From assembly GCA_037953625.1 (NCBI GenBank), contig CM075654.1, positions 54,691,001-54,755,000 on the forward strand: a stretch of 64,000 nt of DNA. The letters are read 5' to 3'. The position numbers and the translations under genes were made by a program. The stretch is from Crotalaria pallida (lineage: Eukaryota > Streptophyta > Magnoliopsida > Fabales > Fabaceae). Within the stretch, counting starts at the first letter, position 1; each line of letters opens with the position of its first letter. Below are positions 46,691 to 57,570 of the stretch, piece by piece. Below the pieces are notes generated by a model. That model was not told the DNA's origin. It searched no databases and worked only from the letters and a program-made list of their open reading frames with translations.

Positions 46691-48066
46691 ATTTCTCTTT
46701 AATTCCTCTTACCTTTTTAACCATTTCATTAGCTCGTCCTCTCTCGGCTCACCCCGTTATTCATCTCTTTAGCTCGGCCTCTCTCGGCTCACCCCTTTAA
46801 CCATTCCCCTTTTCCATTAACCTTTCTCGTTACCTGACTTATTACCCTATCTCCCCTACTTTCCATATTTTACCATTTTATCATACCCATTCTCAACCTG
46901 TCCCAGCTCGGCCACAGATATAAATAACAAACATCAAAGCTCATAAACACTTATACCACAACAACAATATAAATAAAGCATTTAACCAGTCCAGCATGTA
47001 AATATAAGCATATAACCGAAAATAATGTTCCCTCTTCACCTAAAATTCATGTTTCTAGTTCATTCATTGGTTCCCATTACCCCTTTTTACCTTTTCTCTC
47101 TAATATTAACCTATATCCATTCCCTAATCTAACACCCACTCTTAGAACCCGTTATGAACACCCTAGAAACCCAAACTCAAGTAGAGGTAACACTCACTCC
47201 TTACCTCAAACCGTGATGAGATAAGAGTTGAGAGTTTGAGAATGGTTTTCCTTGATGCTTGATCTTGTGAGCTTCACACCTCTTGGATCCTTTCCTCTTT
47301 GCTGCCACCACCACACCACAACGGCCTAGGGAGCGTCCGAAACGGGAAGAAGAAGAGAAGGAAGGAGGGTCTCCAACCGGTAAAGCTTGGTGGAGGAGAA
47401 GAGATGCTCGTGAGTAAGAAGAGGGAGGGGAAAATATGTTGGGGTTTGATGGTGCTATAAATTTAGAGAAAATGAGATAGAGACGAAGGAGAAAGAGAGT
47501 GAAAGTGTTATGTGTTGTGTTTGGGCTTTCTTTTATTCTTCTAGGGGAATTATTTGTGTGGTTCTCATTTGAGGCTTCTCTGAGAAGCTAGAATATGTGG
47601 ACAGGATTCATTGGCTTCTAAAGGAAGCCATGAATAGTGACTTGAAAAGGACATAAAGTAATGATAGTGACATAAAGTGAATGATAGTGACATAGTACGG
47701 ATGGTGAGAAACCCAATGGGCCAACAGCTCAACATGAGCTGTCACAGAGGAGCTAGGATACGTCGGCTCGGTATAGAGGAATAGCAGTAGTCCGAGCTTC
47801 CTTCTCGGATAATAACGTGAGGTGCGTTGAGGTCGGCTAATCCGAACTTGACAACAGGTTTCGTGTTTGACCCCATTTAGCTCGGCCGGGATCGGTCCGA
47901 GGTCCACTACTTACATACTAGGTTGGCCTATGCTTCCTATTACCTCATTACCCTTATACAATTCCTACGGCTTAATCCTATCCTTAAATAAATATTTATA
48001 TTATTTTATAAATTTATTATATTACTATTAATTTCTAGGATGTTACATTCCTCTCCCACTTACAAG

Positions 48067-48084
48067 AATTTCGTCCTCGAAATT
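48067..48084 (-). other. pre-polypurine-tract hairpin (Tekay element)
   Basis: On the minus strand AATTTCG-AGGA-CGAAATT, a 7-bp perfect stem with an AGGA loop. Its first base is inside the final pol stop codon (48086-48084). The polypurine tract follows seven bases later. Confidence 0.65.
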
Positions 48085-51000
48085 TAGTCAGCATTGAACA
48101 ATTGCGGATATGACTGCTTCATCTTCTCCTCGAGTTCCCAAGTAGCTTCCTCCACATCATTCCGATTCCAGACGACCTTGACCAAAGAGATTTCCTTCCC
48201 TCTGAGCCGTCTGACTTGTTTGTCCTAAACTTGGACTGGAAGAACTTCGAAAGTCAGGTTGTCTTTTAGCGGCAGCTCGTCCACTGCTATCACATGTCAG
48301 GGGTCATGAATGTACCTCCTAAGTTGCGAGACATGGAACACATCATGGAGTTTAGATAGGTGCGGAGGTAGAGCAATTCTGTAAGCTACTGGTCCGACCT
48401 TCTCCGATATCTGGTACGGTCCGACAAACCTAGGGGTCAACTTCTTTGATTTGATAGCTCGGCCGATACCTGTTACAGGGGATACCCGAAGGAATACATG
48501 ATCCCCCTCAATGAAGTTCAAGGGTTTTCTTCTTTTGTCGGCATAGCTCTTCTGTCGGTCTTGTGTTGCTTTCATTTTTCCTTGTATCATTCGGATCTTC
48601 TCGGTTGTCTCATGCACAATGTCGGGACCAATCAACAAGTTTTCTCCTATCTGGAACCAGCATAACGGCGTCCGACATTTTCGACCATACAGTGCTTCGA
48701 AAGGAGCCATTCCGATACTTGAATGGAAACTGTTGTTGTAGGTAAATTCGACCAATGGCAATAGTGCTTCTCAGCTTTCCGACTGTTCGAGCACACATGT
48801 CCTCAATAAGTCCTCAAGAGTCTGAATGGTGCGCTCGGATTGCCCGTCGGTCTGAGGATGGTAAGCTATGCTAAACCTCAACTTTGTACCCATGGCTTGC
48901 TGCAAACTCTGCCAAAATCGGGATAAGAAGCGAGTATCACGGTCCGACACTATACTGCTCGGAACACCATGAAGCCGAACAATGTCCTTTATGTACAATT
49001 GCGTCAATTTCTCAAGGCTGTACTTCATGCTGATCGGCAGGAAATGGGCACACTTTGTTAGTCGGTCCACCACAATCCAAATGGCTTCCTGCCTTGACCT
49101 TGTTCTCGGTAGACCCGACACATAGTCCATCGAAATGCTGTCCCACTTCATTTGCGGAATCTCCAAATATTTGAGTAATCCTCCTGGTTTCTGATGCTCG
49201 ATCTTGGCTTTCTGGCATGTCAAACATCGAGACACATAATCCGCCACATCGCTCTTCAACTTCGGCCACCAAAACAACCTCTTCAGATCCTGGTACATCT
49301 TTGTGGCTCCTGGGTGAAGACTCATCTTCGTCTTATGGGCTTCTTCCATTAACTCTCTTCGGACTTCAAAGTCCATAGGAATGCAAACTCGGCACCGAAA
49401 TCGTACGAGACCATCGGGTCCTTTAGTGAAGTCGGGTTCATCCTTGTCTCCTGCTCTTTCCAGCAATTTCTGGAGTTCTAAGTCGGCAGCCTGTCTTTCC
49501 TTGATAAATCCCACAAACTCATTCGTTACTTGCAGCATTTCCAGTACAACACTGTTTTCCTTCTTCTGCACGCCGAGGTTAAGATCACTGAACTCCTGCA
49601 TCAACTGCATCTCTCGGACCATCATGTTTCTCAAATGAAGACTCTTCCTGCTCAGTGCGTCGGCCACCACGTTGGCTTTTCCGGGATGGTAGTGTAAGTT
49701 GAAATCGTAATCTTTCAGAAATTCCACCCATCTGCGCTATCTCATGTTCAGTTCCTTCTGGTCGAACAAATAGCCGAGACTCTTGTGGTCACTGAACACC
49801 TCGAATTTCGTGCCATAGAGGTAGTGTCTCCAAATCTTAAGGGCAAACACCATGGCTACCAATTCAAGATCATGGGTGGGGTAATTCTGCTCGTGTTGCC
49901 GAAGTTGCCGAGAGGCGTAAGCCACCACCTTTCCTTGTTGCATCAATACACAACCGAGACCCTGCTTCGAGGCGTCACAAAACACGTCAAAGGCTTTGGT
50001 CGGATCGGGCAAAATCAACACTGGCGAACTCGTCAACCTTTTCTTTAGTTCTTGAAAGCTCTGTTCACACACTTCGGACCACTGGTAAGGTGCATTCTTT
50101 CGGGTTAACGAGGTTAATGGTAGAGCCAGTTTAGAAAACCCTTCGATGAATCTCCTGTAGTACCCTACAAGACCAAGGAAACTCCTGATCTCGGTTACCG
50201 AGTTGGGTCTCTCCCACTTGAGTACAGCTTCTACCTTGGAGGGATCAACCGGAACACCGTGCTCGGATATCACATGTCCGAGGAAATGAACCTCTTCGAG
50301 CCAAAAACTGCACTTAGAAAGCTTGGCGTAGAGTTCCTTGTCCTTCAAAACCTTTAATACCGTTCTCAAGTGTTGCTCATGTTCACTCGGACTCCAGGAG
50401 TAGATAAGGATATCGTCTATGAAGACTATCACAAACGAGTCCAAATAAGGTCGGAAGATCCTATTCATGTAGTCCATAAAGATGGCAGGTGCGTTGGTAA
50501 GTCCAAAGGGCATAACCACATACTCAAAATGCCCATACCTCGTCCTGAAAGCTGTCTTCGGAATATCTTCATCTCGGATACGGATCTGGTGGTATCCAGA
50601 TCGGAGGTCTATCTTTGAGAATACCGACGCTCCATTGAGTTGGTCCAATAAGTCGTCAATCCGAGGGAGGGGATACTTGTTCTTCACCGTTACCGCGTTG
50701 AGCTTCCGATAATCAGTACACATTCTGAGGCTACCATCTTTCTTTTTAACAAACAAAATCAGAGCTCCCCAAGGCGACACGCTCGGTCTGATCAGCTTTT
50801 TGGCCAAGAGTTCTTCCAGTTGCTTCTTAAGCTCTTTTAGCTCTGGAGGTGCCATTCTGTACGGAGCAATTGAAATCGGGCCAGTTCCCAGAATGAGGTC
50901 TATACTGAACTCTACTTCTCTTCTCGGCGGTAAGCCAGGCATTTCGTCCGAGAAAACCTCTGGGAAATCTCCGACTACAGGAATTCGGTCTAGGGTCGGT

Positions 51001-51479
51001 TCCTCCGTTGCCTCTAACTTTGCAACAGAAAAGCCACTAAAGATGACGGTTTTCTCTCGGCAGTCGAGCAGGACATGGTGTTGAGACATCCAGTCCATGC
51101 CGAGGATAATATCTAGTTTAGTTAGGGGTAGGCAAATCAAATTGACTTTAAACTCTCTGCCTAATACTTGGATAGGACACTCTAAACACATTTTAGAAGT
51201 GATTACAGAAGAATTGGTTGGGGTAGAAATGGATAGTTTGTAAGGCATTTCTACAGGGGATAGTCCTAGTTTGCTCATACAGTCAAGGGAAATAAAAGAA
51301 TGTGTGGCTCCACAATCAAATAACACAGCACATGTGATGCTGTTTACATGACAAGTACCTCGGATCAACTCGTCGGCATCAGTCACCTCTTCACCATCCA
51401 TGGTGTAAACTTTGCCTCTCTGCATCGGTCGGTTAACACCAGCCTGTTGTGCCTTTGCCACATTGACTTCTTCTTTCAC
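48084..51479 (-). pseudogene. Tekay/Del-type gypsy pol: protease, RT, RNase H, integrase, chromodomain
   Basis: One minus-strand frame carries, in order: aspartic protease (LFDCGATHSFIS), reverse transcriptase (SKIDLRSGYHQIRI, FIDDILIY), RNase H (FDVFCDASKQGLG, SDHKSLGYLF), an integrase zinc-binding and core region (CLTCQKAK, WDSISMDYVSGLP, SIVSDRDTRFLSRFWQ), the GPY-like end (FVGPYQISEKVGPVAYRIALP) and a C-terminal chromodomain-like stretch (VVWNRNDVEEATWELEEKM). In-frame stops at 49737-49739, 48771-48773, 48297-48299 and 48225-48227 break it. The natural end is TAA at 48084-48086. There is no frameshift. The product would copy and integrate the element; the chromodomain would guide integration to chromatin (family knowledge). 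This copy cannot. Confidence 0.93.
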
Positions 51480-52462
51480 AATGTTCTCGGTACACCGAGC
51501 TGCAAAATGACCAGGCTTGCCACAACGAAAACAGGATCCTCTTGCTCTGCTCGGATCCAGACTCCAGCATTCTCCCTTGTGCTGCTTTCCACAGTGCTAA
51601 CATAACGGATAGGGACCAGGGACAACCACCATCTGACCACCACTCCTCGGAGCTGTTGACATTCTGGAGCTCGTATTCACATAGGGAGCAGATCTCTGAA
51701 CAACTCCTTTTCCTCGGATTGGACCCACTGCTTTTTGTGCCGACCTGCTCCGCTTTCCGTCGGCTTTCCTTTTGAGCCCCTTCTCATAGGTGCTAGCCAT
51801 GTTCACCAACTGCGAGAGATTGGCCACGTTCTAATATTCGAAAGCAAGTCGAATATCATCATGAAGACCAGACTCAAACTTGATGCACTTGCTACGCTCA
51901 TCAGCATCTCGGTAGCTTCCAGAATAACGGATCAAATCCTCGAACTGAGCGGCATACTCTCCAACACTCAAGTTCCTTTGCTCCAGCTTGAGAAACGCAA
52001 GTTCCTTCTCTCTCCTAACATCTTCGAGAAAATACTTTCCGAGAAATCGAGTTCAGAACGGATCCCAAGTAATGGCCTCATTAGCCTCATTAGCCGCTTC
52101 CAGTCCACGGCTTTGCTGCTCCCACCAGTGCTCGGCTTCACTCGCCAACACAAATTCAGCTAGCCTCACCCTGTACTCATAAGGCGGTTGTAGAGATCGA
52201 AAAATCTTCTCAATGTCCTGGAGCCATCTCTGAGCTCCACCAGGATTATAACCCCCTTCGAACCAAGGTGGTTCGTTCTTCCAAAATCGGCTCATTCAGT
52301 CGATCTCGACCGGAGTCGGAGGTTGAGGCTGAAGGGCTGCAGCTGCAGCTGCTGCGGCTGCGGCTATGTTCTGAGCGAGGTTCTCAGCCTGATTCTGCTA
52401 AGCCTGCACTTGGTTCTGCTGCAGTTGAACCAAAGTTTCCAACACGACAGCAATTCGGTCGT
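51480..52462 (-). pseudogene. Tekay/Del-type gypsy gag (truncated, several stops)
   Basis: Continuous with pol in the same frame. It starts within an Ala/Gln-rich N-terminal stretch cut by the LTR at 52463. Then follow the capsid region (PPWFEGGYNPGGAQRWLQDI, FLASEAEHWWEQQ-like, VGEYAAQFEDLIRYS) and two cysteine motifs: HCGKQHKGEC and the CCHC knuckle CFRCGKPGHFAARC (about 51537-51496). In-frame stops stand at 52398-52400, 52296-52298, 52053-52055, 51831-51833 and 51597-51599. No frameshift. Gag would build the particle around the element RNA. Confidence 0.88.
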
Positions 52463-53500
52463 TGTAACACCCCGCATTTTCTCGTGCAGGCATAAACGAA
52501 TTCGCTAAAGATAAACGTTGAATTTTTGTTTTTCGAAAAGTATTTTCCTAAAGAAATGATGTCTTCATGAACTAAAATTGCATTTTCAATTCAAGAACTT
52601 TGAAATTGTGATCTCTTAAATTTTCTGAATTTATTTACAAACTTGTTTTTGAAAATCTTGGGAGGACGAATTTTAAGAAAATGTGATTTTTGAAAATAAG
52701 AGATTTCAATTGTCTTTTGGAAACTCCTTATTGTATAAAAAGTTTGATTTTTTTAGGTCATTTATATATATTTTAATTTTGTGTGTGTTATGTGTAGATA
52801 ATTGTTTTACTTTGAATGCCTAAGTTTTATTTATAATGAAAATAATATGTTCTTGTAGGAAAATTAAATAAATTACCATGACATGAAATCAATTTATGAT
52901 ATATGCTTGACATGATATATGTTTGATTCAATATGTGGATGTTGCTTGAAAAATAAATACATGTGTATGTATGTGTGTGAATAATGCTACGGTCCTATGT
53001 GTATGTGTGCATGTGCTACGGCCTTGGATGTGTGTGTGTGTTTATGCATATGATCTTTGAAAGTGCTTGCCTATGCTACATGAATTGATGACCATAGGAC
53101 TTAAATAAATAAGAATAGAAAATGAATTGAAATTCATGAGGGTGTGCATGTGTGTTGCTTCGGTGGTGAGGTGTGTGTGTGTTTGGGGTAGGTGTTTGAA
53201 TTATGGGAAAGGAAAATCCTTGGCAAGCTTGGAAGCTACCAAATGTCCCATGCAAGAAGAAATTAGTGGCCTTGACATGACTATGATGATGAGACCTAAG
53301 CCCTAGACTATGCACTTTGTTCCCTTGACTCAACCCTTACCATGCAAACTTGGAGAAACCCAATTTTGCCCTCCTAAGTGATGCCTTGGCCGAACCCATT
53401 TCCAAGGGCAAAGAAGGCAACTTCGTGCCCTTAAATCAACCAAGCCTTGGTTCATTTCTCCACTTTTCTTTCATTTCACTCACCAACAAACTCAAACACT

Positions 53501-53527
53501 TTCTAAGGGACCAACACACCCTTAGAA
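53501..53527 (+). other. conserved leader hairpin (52463 LTR)
   Basis: TTCTAAGGG (53501-53509) pairs with CCCTTAGAA (53519-53527) around the 9-nt loop ACCAACACA. Compared with the array hairpin, an A-T pair has become G-C on both sides. Confidence 0.62.
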
Positions 53528-55606
53528 GAAATAGAAAGAGAGAGAAATAGAGAGTGGCCGTGGGGAGACAAGAGGGAGGAAGAAGGAGAATTAGGCCATG
53601 ACTAGAACTTCCTTTGAAGATCAAGGACCTTAAAGTAGGAGATCAACTCTTTTGGTAGGTTACTTCGAAGATTAAAGGGTAGAATCATGAGAGTTAGAAT
53701 TTTGTTTTGGTTTTGTAATTTTTCTTTCTTCTCTTTTCATTTCATGTTTATTTCCATAGCTTGAGAGATGAGTGTGAATATAGTTTAGATTTTCTATGGA
53801 CTTTTGAAATAGTGTGTAAACTCATGGACTCTATATGATTCGGTAATGGCTTTCTTTAGGTAGATCTTGATGATTTTTCTAAACAAATTTCTAATGGAAC
53901 TAAATAACTACTTGAGATTTTGTGAAAACTAAAATTTAAAACCTCATGCATGTTGGATTTCTTCTTCTAATCCGTGATCAATAAGGTTTTTTATGAAAGG
54001 ATTGGACAAATAATTCATGATCCAAGTATGGTTTGTGCTAAATCGAGGGTTTCAAGTCTTGCATGAGATGTTTCTGTGCCCAATGTGACCTAGGTGTATA
54101 TATGTGAATGTTTGCTTAACAATCTCATGATCTAAATTTATTTGAGAAGAAAATAAGGATTTTTAGCTTTGCATGTTGATCTTGTGATGATTTTGATTTA
54201 TCTTTGTGTGTGCATGTTTTAATCTATAATTTAATCTCTCACAAATTAAGGATTTTGAGGCTTTGCATGCTAAGTTTCAAATAAAAAAGGCTATGTTTCT
54301 CTTCTATGTATGATACGGCCTAGAAGAAATAATAGGGTAATGGTCTTTAAATTGATGGGCATGATTTGATTTAAACATTTGTTTTGTGTTTATGAGGAGG
54401 CCATTCGGCCATAAGTGATAAAATTGTTTTAGTGCATGATTTTTAGGTACATGTAGGTGTTAAAGGATGATCTAGTGGTCTTAAGCTCATGCATACCATT
54501 CTTTTCAGAAGATCAAGCTATAAACCATATTTCTATTCAAGAAAGAATTATAAGTCTAAGTTTTAATAAGGAGTCTAAGGAAATCTCTTGATGATTCATG
54601 CATGATGGTATGTGATTTGCTTTAGTTGTCTTCAATGCATTGAAAAGTGAACTAAGATTCTTGCCCTATGCATGTAAATATTCGGTCTTGAGATAAGTGT
54701 ATAGGGGAGTGTGCCTAATCATCATTTAGATTGCATATAGACTAGGATTGACCTTATCTAGGAGCATAAAGCTACATGCATAAGATGATTTGTGGTCTTA
54801 CTTGTTTTCTTGAATTGAGTCAAGAAGAGTGAAATGGAACTTGTTACCTCATTCCATAATGCTTACGATAAATGGGATGATTTCATTGTTTCATGATCTT
54901 GGTGATTTGATAATTTTGTAATATTTTGTTTGAGTGATTCGGTCGGTGCATGTTTGGATGCTTAGAATGATTTTCCTTCTTATATGACTTATGAAAGTAA
55001 CTTTATTCCATGATTATGCTACTATATGTTCAATGCCATGATGTGTGAATTTCTCTTGTTTCTTTTCGGTTTAGGGACTAGGAGTAAGTGAAATTAACGG
55101 AATTAATTCTTATGATGTTGATTTTGTGATTCCAAGGTTTAGGAATTATTATCTAATAAGGAGACATTACCTATATGCAATTCGGTTTTGCCATGTTCTA
55201 ATCAAGAAATCAAGTTTAAATTCTCTTCTTGTGCATGATTTGATTTGTATGATGGTGTATTAATCTAAATGGTTATTTTCTCTCGCCTAAGAGTGTATTG
55301 CCGTGAGTGAATAATGAATATTTTGGAGTTTGATGAACTAATTCGTGTGATCCTAGAATTTTATCTTTTACTCCTTACATTCTGAAAAGTATTTTAAGGA
55401 TTGTATTTTCATAACATAAATGTTTCCAATTTTATTTTAATAATGAAAGGAAATTTATTTTTAAGTTATTTCCAAACGTTTTCCCAAGAACTGTTTACAT
55501 CATAAATTTAAATTGAATCTTGAAAGCCTTAGACCATGATAACAAGTTTTCAAAAGAGAAATTATTTTCAAAACAAATTAAAAGAACGTATCAAAATCGT
55601 TTCTAA

Positions 55607-55620
55607 TGCACGAGAAAATG
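55607..55620 (+). repeat. internal inverted copy of the LTR start
   Basis: TGCACGAGAAAATG is the exact reverse complement of CATTTTCTCGTGCA near 52475-52488, the start of the same LTR. The array LTR has ACGTTACA (ending 21388) and the 3033 LTR has GCGTTACA (ending 5055) at comparable places. Confidence 0.6.
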
Positions 55621-56270
55621 TCTTAGTTGAGCGAAGATGCGAGGGCATGAGGCGAAGAGAGAGGATCAAGAGAGCGTGGAGAGCATTGGGACGTTCGTCA
55701 TCGAGGTGAGAGAGGGGCATTCCCTTAAGACGTCGTGGTAATTAGGTAAGATATTAAGGCGTCCAATCATCTCAAAGATTGGACTCCAATTTCATTTAGC
55801 GTAGTGGTGTATGTGATAGCGCTTGTTTGATTGGTTTAGCTATCCACCCGATGACTGAGATTGGTTTATGATATGTTTTATAATTGTTCATGTTATGCTA
55901 TTTAATTATTTGGTGAGATGTTTAATTGTTATTTAATATGTTATGGCTGGAAACCGTGTGTGTAAACAATAAATGTAGGATTCTCATGTTTTGATGCTAA
56001 CAATCTCTCTCCAAGCAACAACATTGGCAACAAGCAAGCTACACCACATGAAGATTAGAATTAGGATTTTTATTAATTCTATTTCAATGTAATCTTTATT
56101 TTTATGCAATGCATCTCATTGGTGAGGGTAGCTTAGGTGATTTTAAGAATATTTAAATAATGTTTGATTAAGAGTGAAGATATTTTAAATCTTGATTAAA
56201 TAGCTCTATTAAAAGTTTTGTGAAAATCCTTTTAGAAAAACCTTGTTTTTATTCAGATTCTGATCAGTTC

Positions 56271-56407
56271 ACTCGAGTAATGAGTATTGGTTCACTCGAG
56301 TAATTTATGTCATGACAGGTTAATCGAGTAATGGTTTACACATCACTCGAGTAACTTAATCTGACATGTTTTAATCGAGTAATGTTATATGGTTTACTCG
56401 AGTAATT
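56271..56407. promoter_or_regulatory. ACTCGAGT palindrome cluster just upstream of the TATA box
   Basis: Four ACTCGAGTAA and two TAATCGAGTAA words within 137 bp, ending 19 bp before TATAAAA (56427). The position suggests a promoter element (inference). Confidence 0.65.
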
Positions 56408-56426
56408 CAATCAGTATTTGGAAAAT

Positions 56427-56433
56427 TATAAAA
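56427..56433 (+). promoter_or_regulatory. putative TATA box of the copia LTR
   Basis: TATAAAA followed by a CT-rich stretch (TTTTCTCTTTCACAG) suitable for a transcription start. Confidence 0.6.
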
Positions 56434-57187
56434 GGACTTAATTTTCTCTTTCACAGATATAGATATTCATTCTTACAATTTTCTATACACTTTCAAGAGC
56501 TATTTTTTACATCTTTCAAGAGCTATCAAGATTCAACAAAGAACTTTTCATTCTTCACTTTATTTCTTTCATTGTTCAAATATTCTTGAGATCATAATTT
56601 TTGTTCTTAGTGGTTGTTGAAGATTTGCAATTTATGATTGCATCATTGAAGTTTCAACACAAGTGAAGAATCTCACAAGGAAGACTTTGAGGATCAAATC
56701 AAAGCAAGAAAAGAGGATTGGTTGGAAGCATCTTCAATCAATTAGCAAGGAAATCTAGAATACTCAAAAGGGGTAGATTAGATCAAAGTGTTTGGTACAC
56801 ACTTTGTGTTGGGTTTTAAGATAGGAGAACTAAGAATCTAGTTGCATCTTAAAACATTGTAAAATCTACATTTGAAGATTTCTAGTGAAGAATCTCTCTT
56901 GATTCAAGAGGGGACTGGAGTAGCTTTCAAGTGGGTGAAAGTGAACCAGGATAAATCCTTGTGTCTCTTTTATTTTCATTCCTTGTATTGCATTTATTCA
57001 TTAACAATTGCATTTTTAGGTTAGGATTGGGGTTTTCTTAATTCAACATAATTGATCTAAAATTGCATATTAATATTACTTGAAATTGTTCATATTAATC
57101 ATTCATAATTTGTTGTATTATCATAGCATTGTTATTCTTGAAGAACTCCATTGAAAACTGAGTTTTTAATTGAATTTTACCCAGTTT

Positions 57188-57370
57188 ACTCGAGTAAAGT
57201 TCTTGTCACTCGAGTAATCTGCTTTCAGTTTATGAACAATACTCGAGTAGGTTTTCTGTTACTCGAGTGATTTAAAAATTGCTTTCGTAATACTCGAGTG
57301 ATTTGCTGAATACTCGAGTGAAATTATTTTTGCTTGCATATTACTCGAGTGAAGACTTGAGCTCGAGTAA
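57188..57370. repeat. ACTCGAGT palindrome cluster 2 of the copia LTR
   Basis: Seven ACTCGAGT words plus one GCTCGAGTAA within 183 bp, 135-320 bp before the LTR end and downstream of the TATA box. Confidence 0.88.
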
Positions 57371-57506
57371 TCTGACTTGAATTTTTAAGAAAATTTATTT
57401 TCATAAAACCATTCTCTTAGGTGGACGAAAAATCTGTAATAAGGCTTCAATATTCTATTCACCCCCTCTCTAGACTATATTGAGCCGCTTGTTGGTTTCC
57501 AACAAG

Positions 57507-57518
57507 TGGTATCAGAGC
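57507..57518 (+). other. primer-binding site of the copia element
   Basis: TGGTATCAGAGC, exact complement of the initiator tRNA-Met 3' end, two bases after the LTR end. Confidence 0.92.
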
Positions 57519-57570
57519 TCGGACGAAAAATCCGAGCCTTAAAAAGCTTTTTCGAAAAGATCCTTTTTAC

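Larger units (their letters stand above)
45836..47204 (-). other. possible intron in the Tekay LTR leader
   Basis: Donor-like GAG|GTAAGGAGTG (GT at 47204-47203) and acceptor-like CATTTTTCAG (AG ending at 45836). Element X has near-identical surrounding bases: CTGAG|GTAAGGGG at 11421/11422 and CATTTTTACAG|GT at 5943/5944, followed in both by a GAGCAGAC.CAGT ... CCGAGCAGG block. Predicted from sequence only. Confidence 0.4.
45510..48047 (-). mobile_element. 3' LTR of Tekay/Del-type gypsy element
   Basis: Minus-strand LTR: starts TGTAACATCCTAG (48047 downward) and ends TATAGGGTGTTACA at 45510. The polypurine tract AGTGGGAGAGGAA lies just before it (48060-48048). It holds a TATA-like TTTATAGCACC (about 47463), a transcribed-leader-like CT-rich stretch, a donor-like TTTGAG|GTAAGG (47205/47204), tandem repeats, and an acceptor-like CATTTTTCAG|GT (45836/45835). 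Minus-strand ORFs of 61-99 codons here are not credible. Confidence 0.82.
52463..55960 (+). mobile_element. gypsy-type LTR (5' part) inserted in the Tekay gag
   Basis: Begins TGTAACACCCCGCATTTTCTC, preceded by the target bases GTCGT. It is related to the array LTRs and to 3033-5055: GT-rich stretch (52960-53045), a TTAAAT region (53431), leader hairpin (53501-53527), the CTTGCATG-type AT-rich middle, an inverted copy of its own start at 55607-55620, and the block CGAGGTGAGAGAGG ... CCCTTAAGACGTCGTGGT (55700-55737). It is cut by the copia element at about 55961, so its 3' part lies outside the window. Short ORFs only. Confidence 0.72.
55961..57504 (+). mobile_element. 5' LTR of Sirevirus-like copia element
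   Basis: The end is clear: CACCCCCTCTCTAG ... GCCGCTTGTTGGTTTCCAACA (57504) followed by the primer-binding site. The start is less sure. TGTAAACAATAAATG at 55961 fits best by comparison with the solo LTR at 5992, where the shared GTTTTGATG word follows at a similar distance; 55957 and 55974 are alternatives. It holds two ACTCGAGT clusters and a TATA box. The 3' LTR lies beyond the window. Confidence 0.82.
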
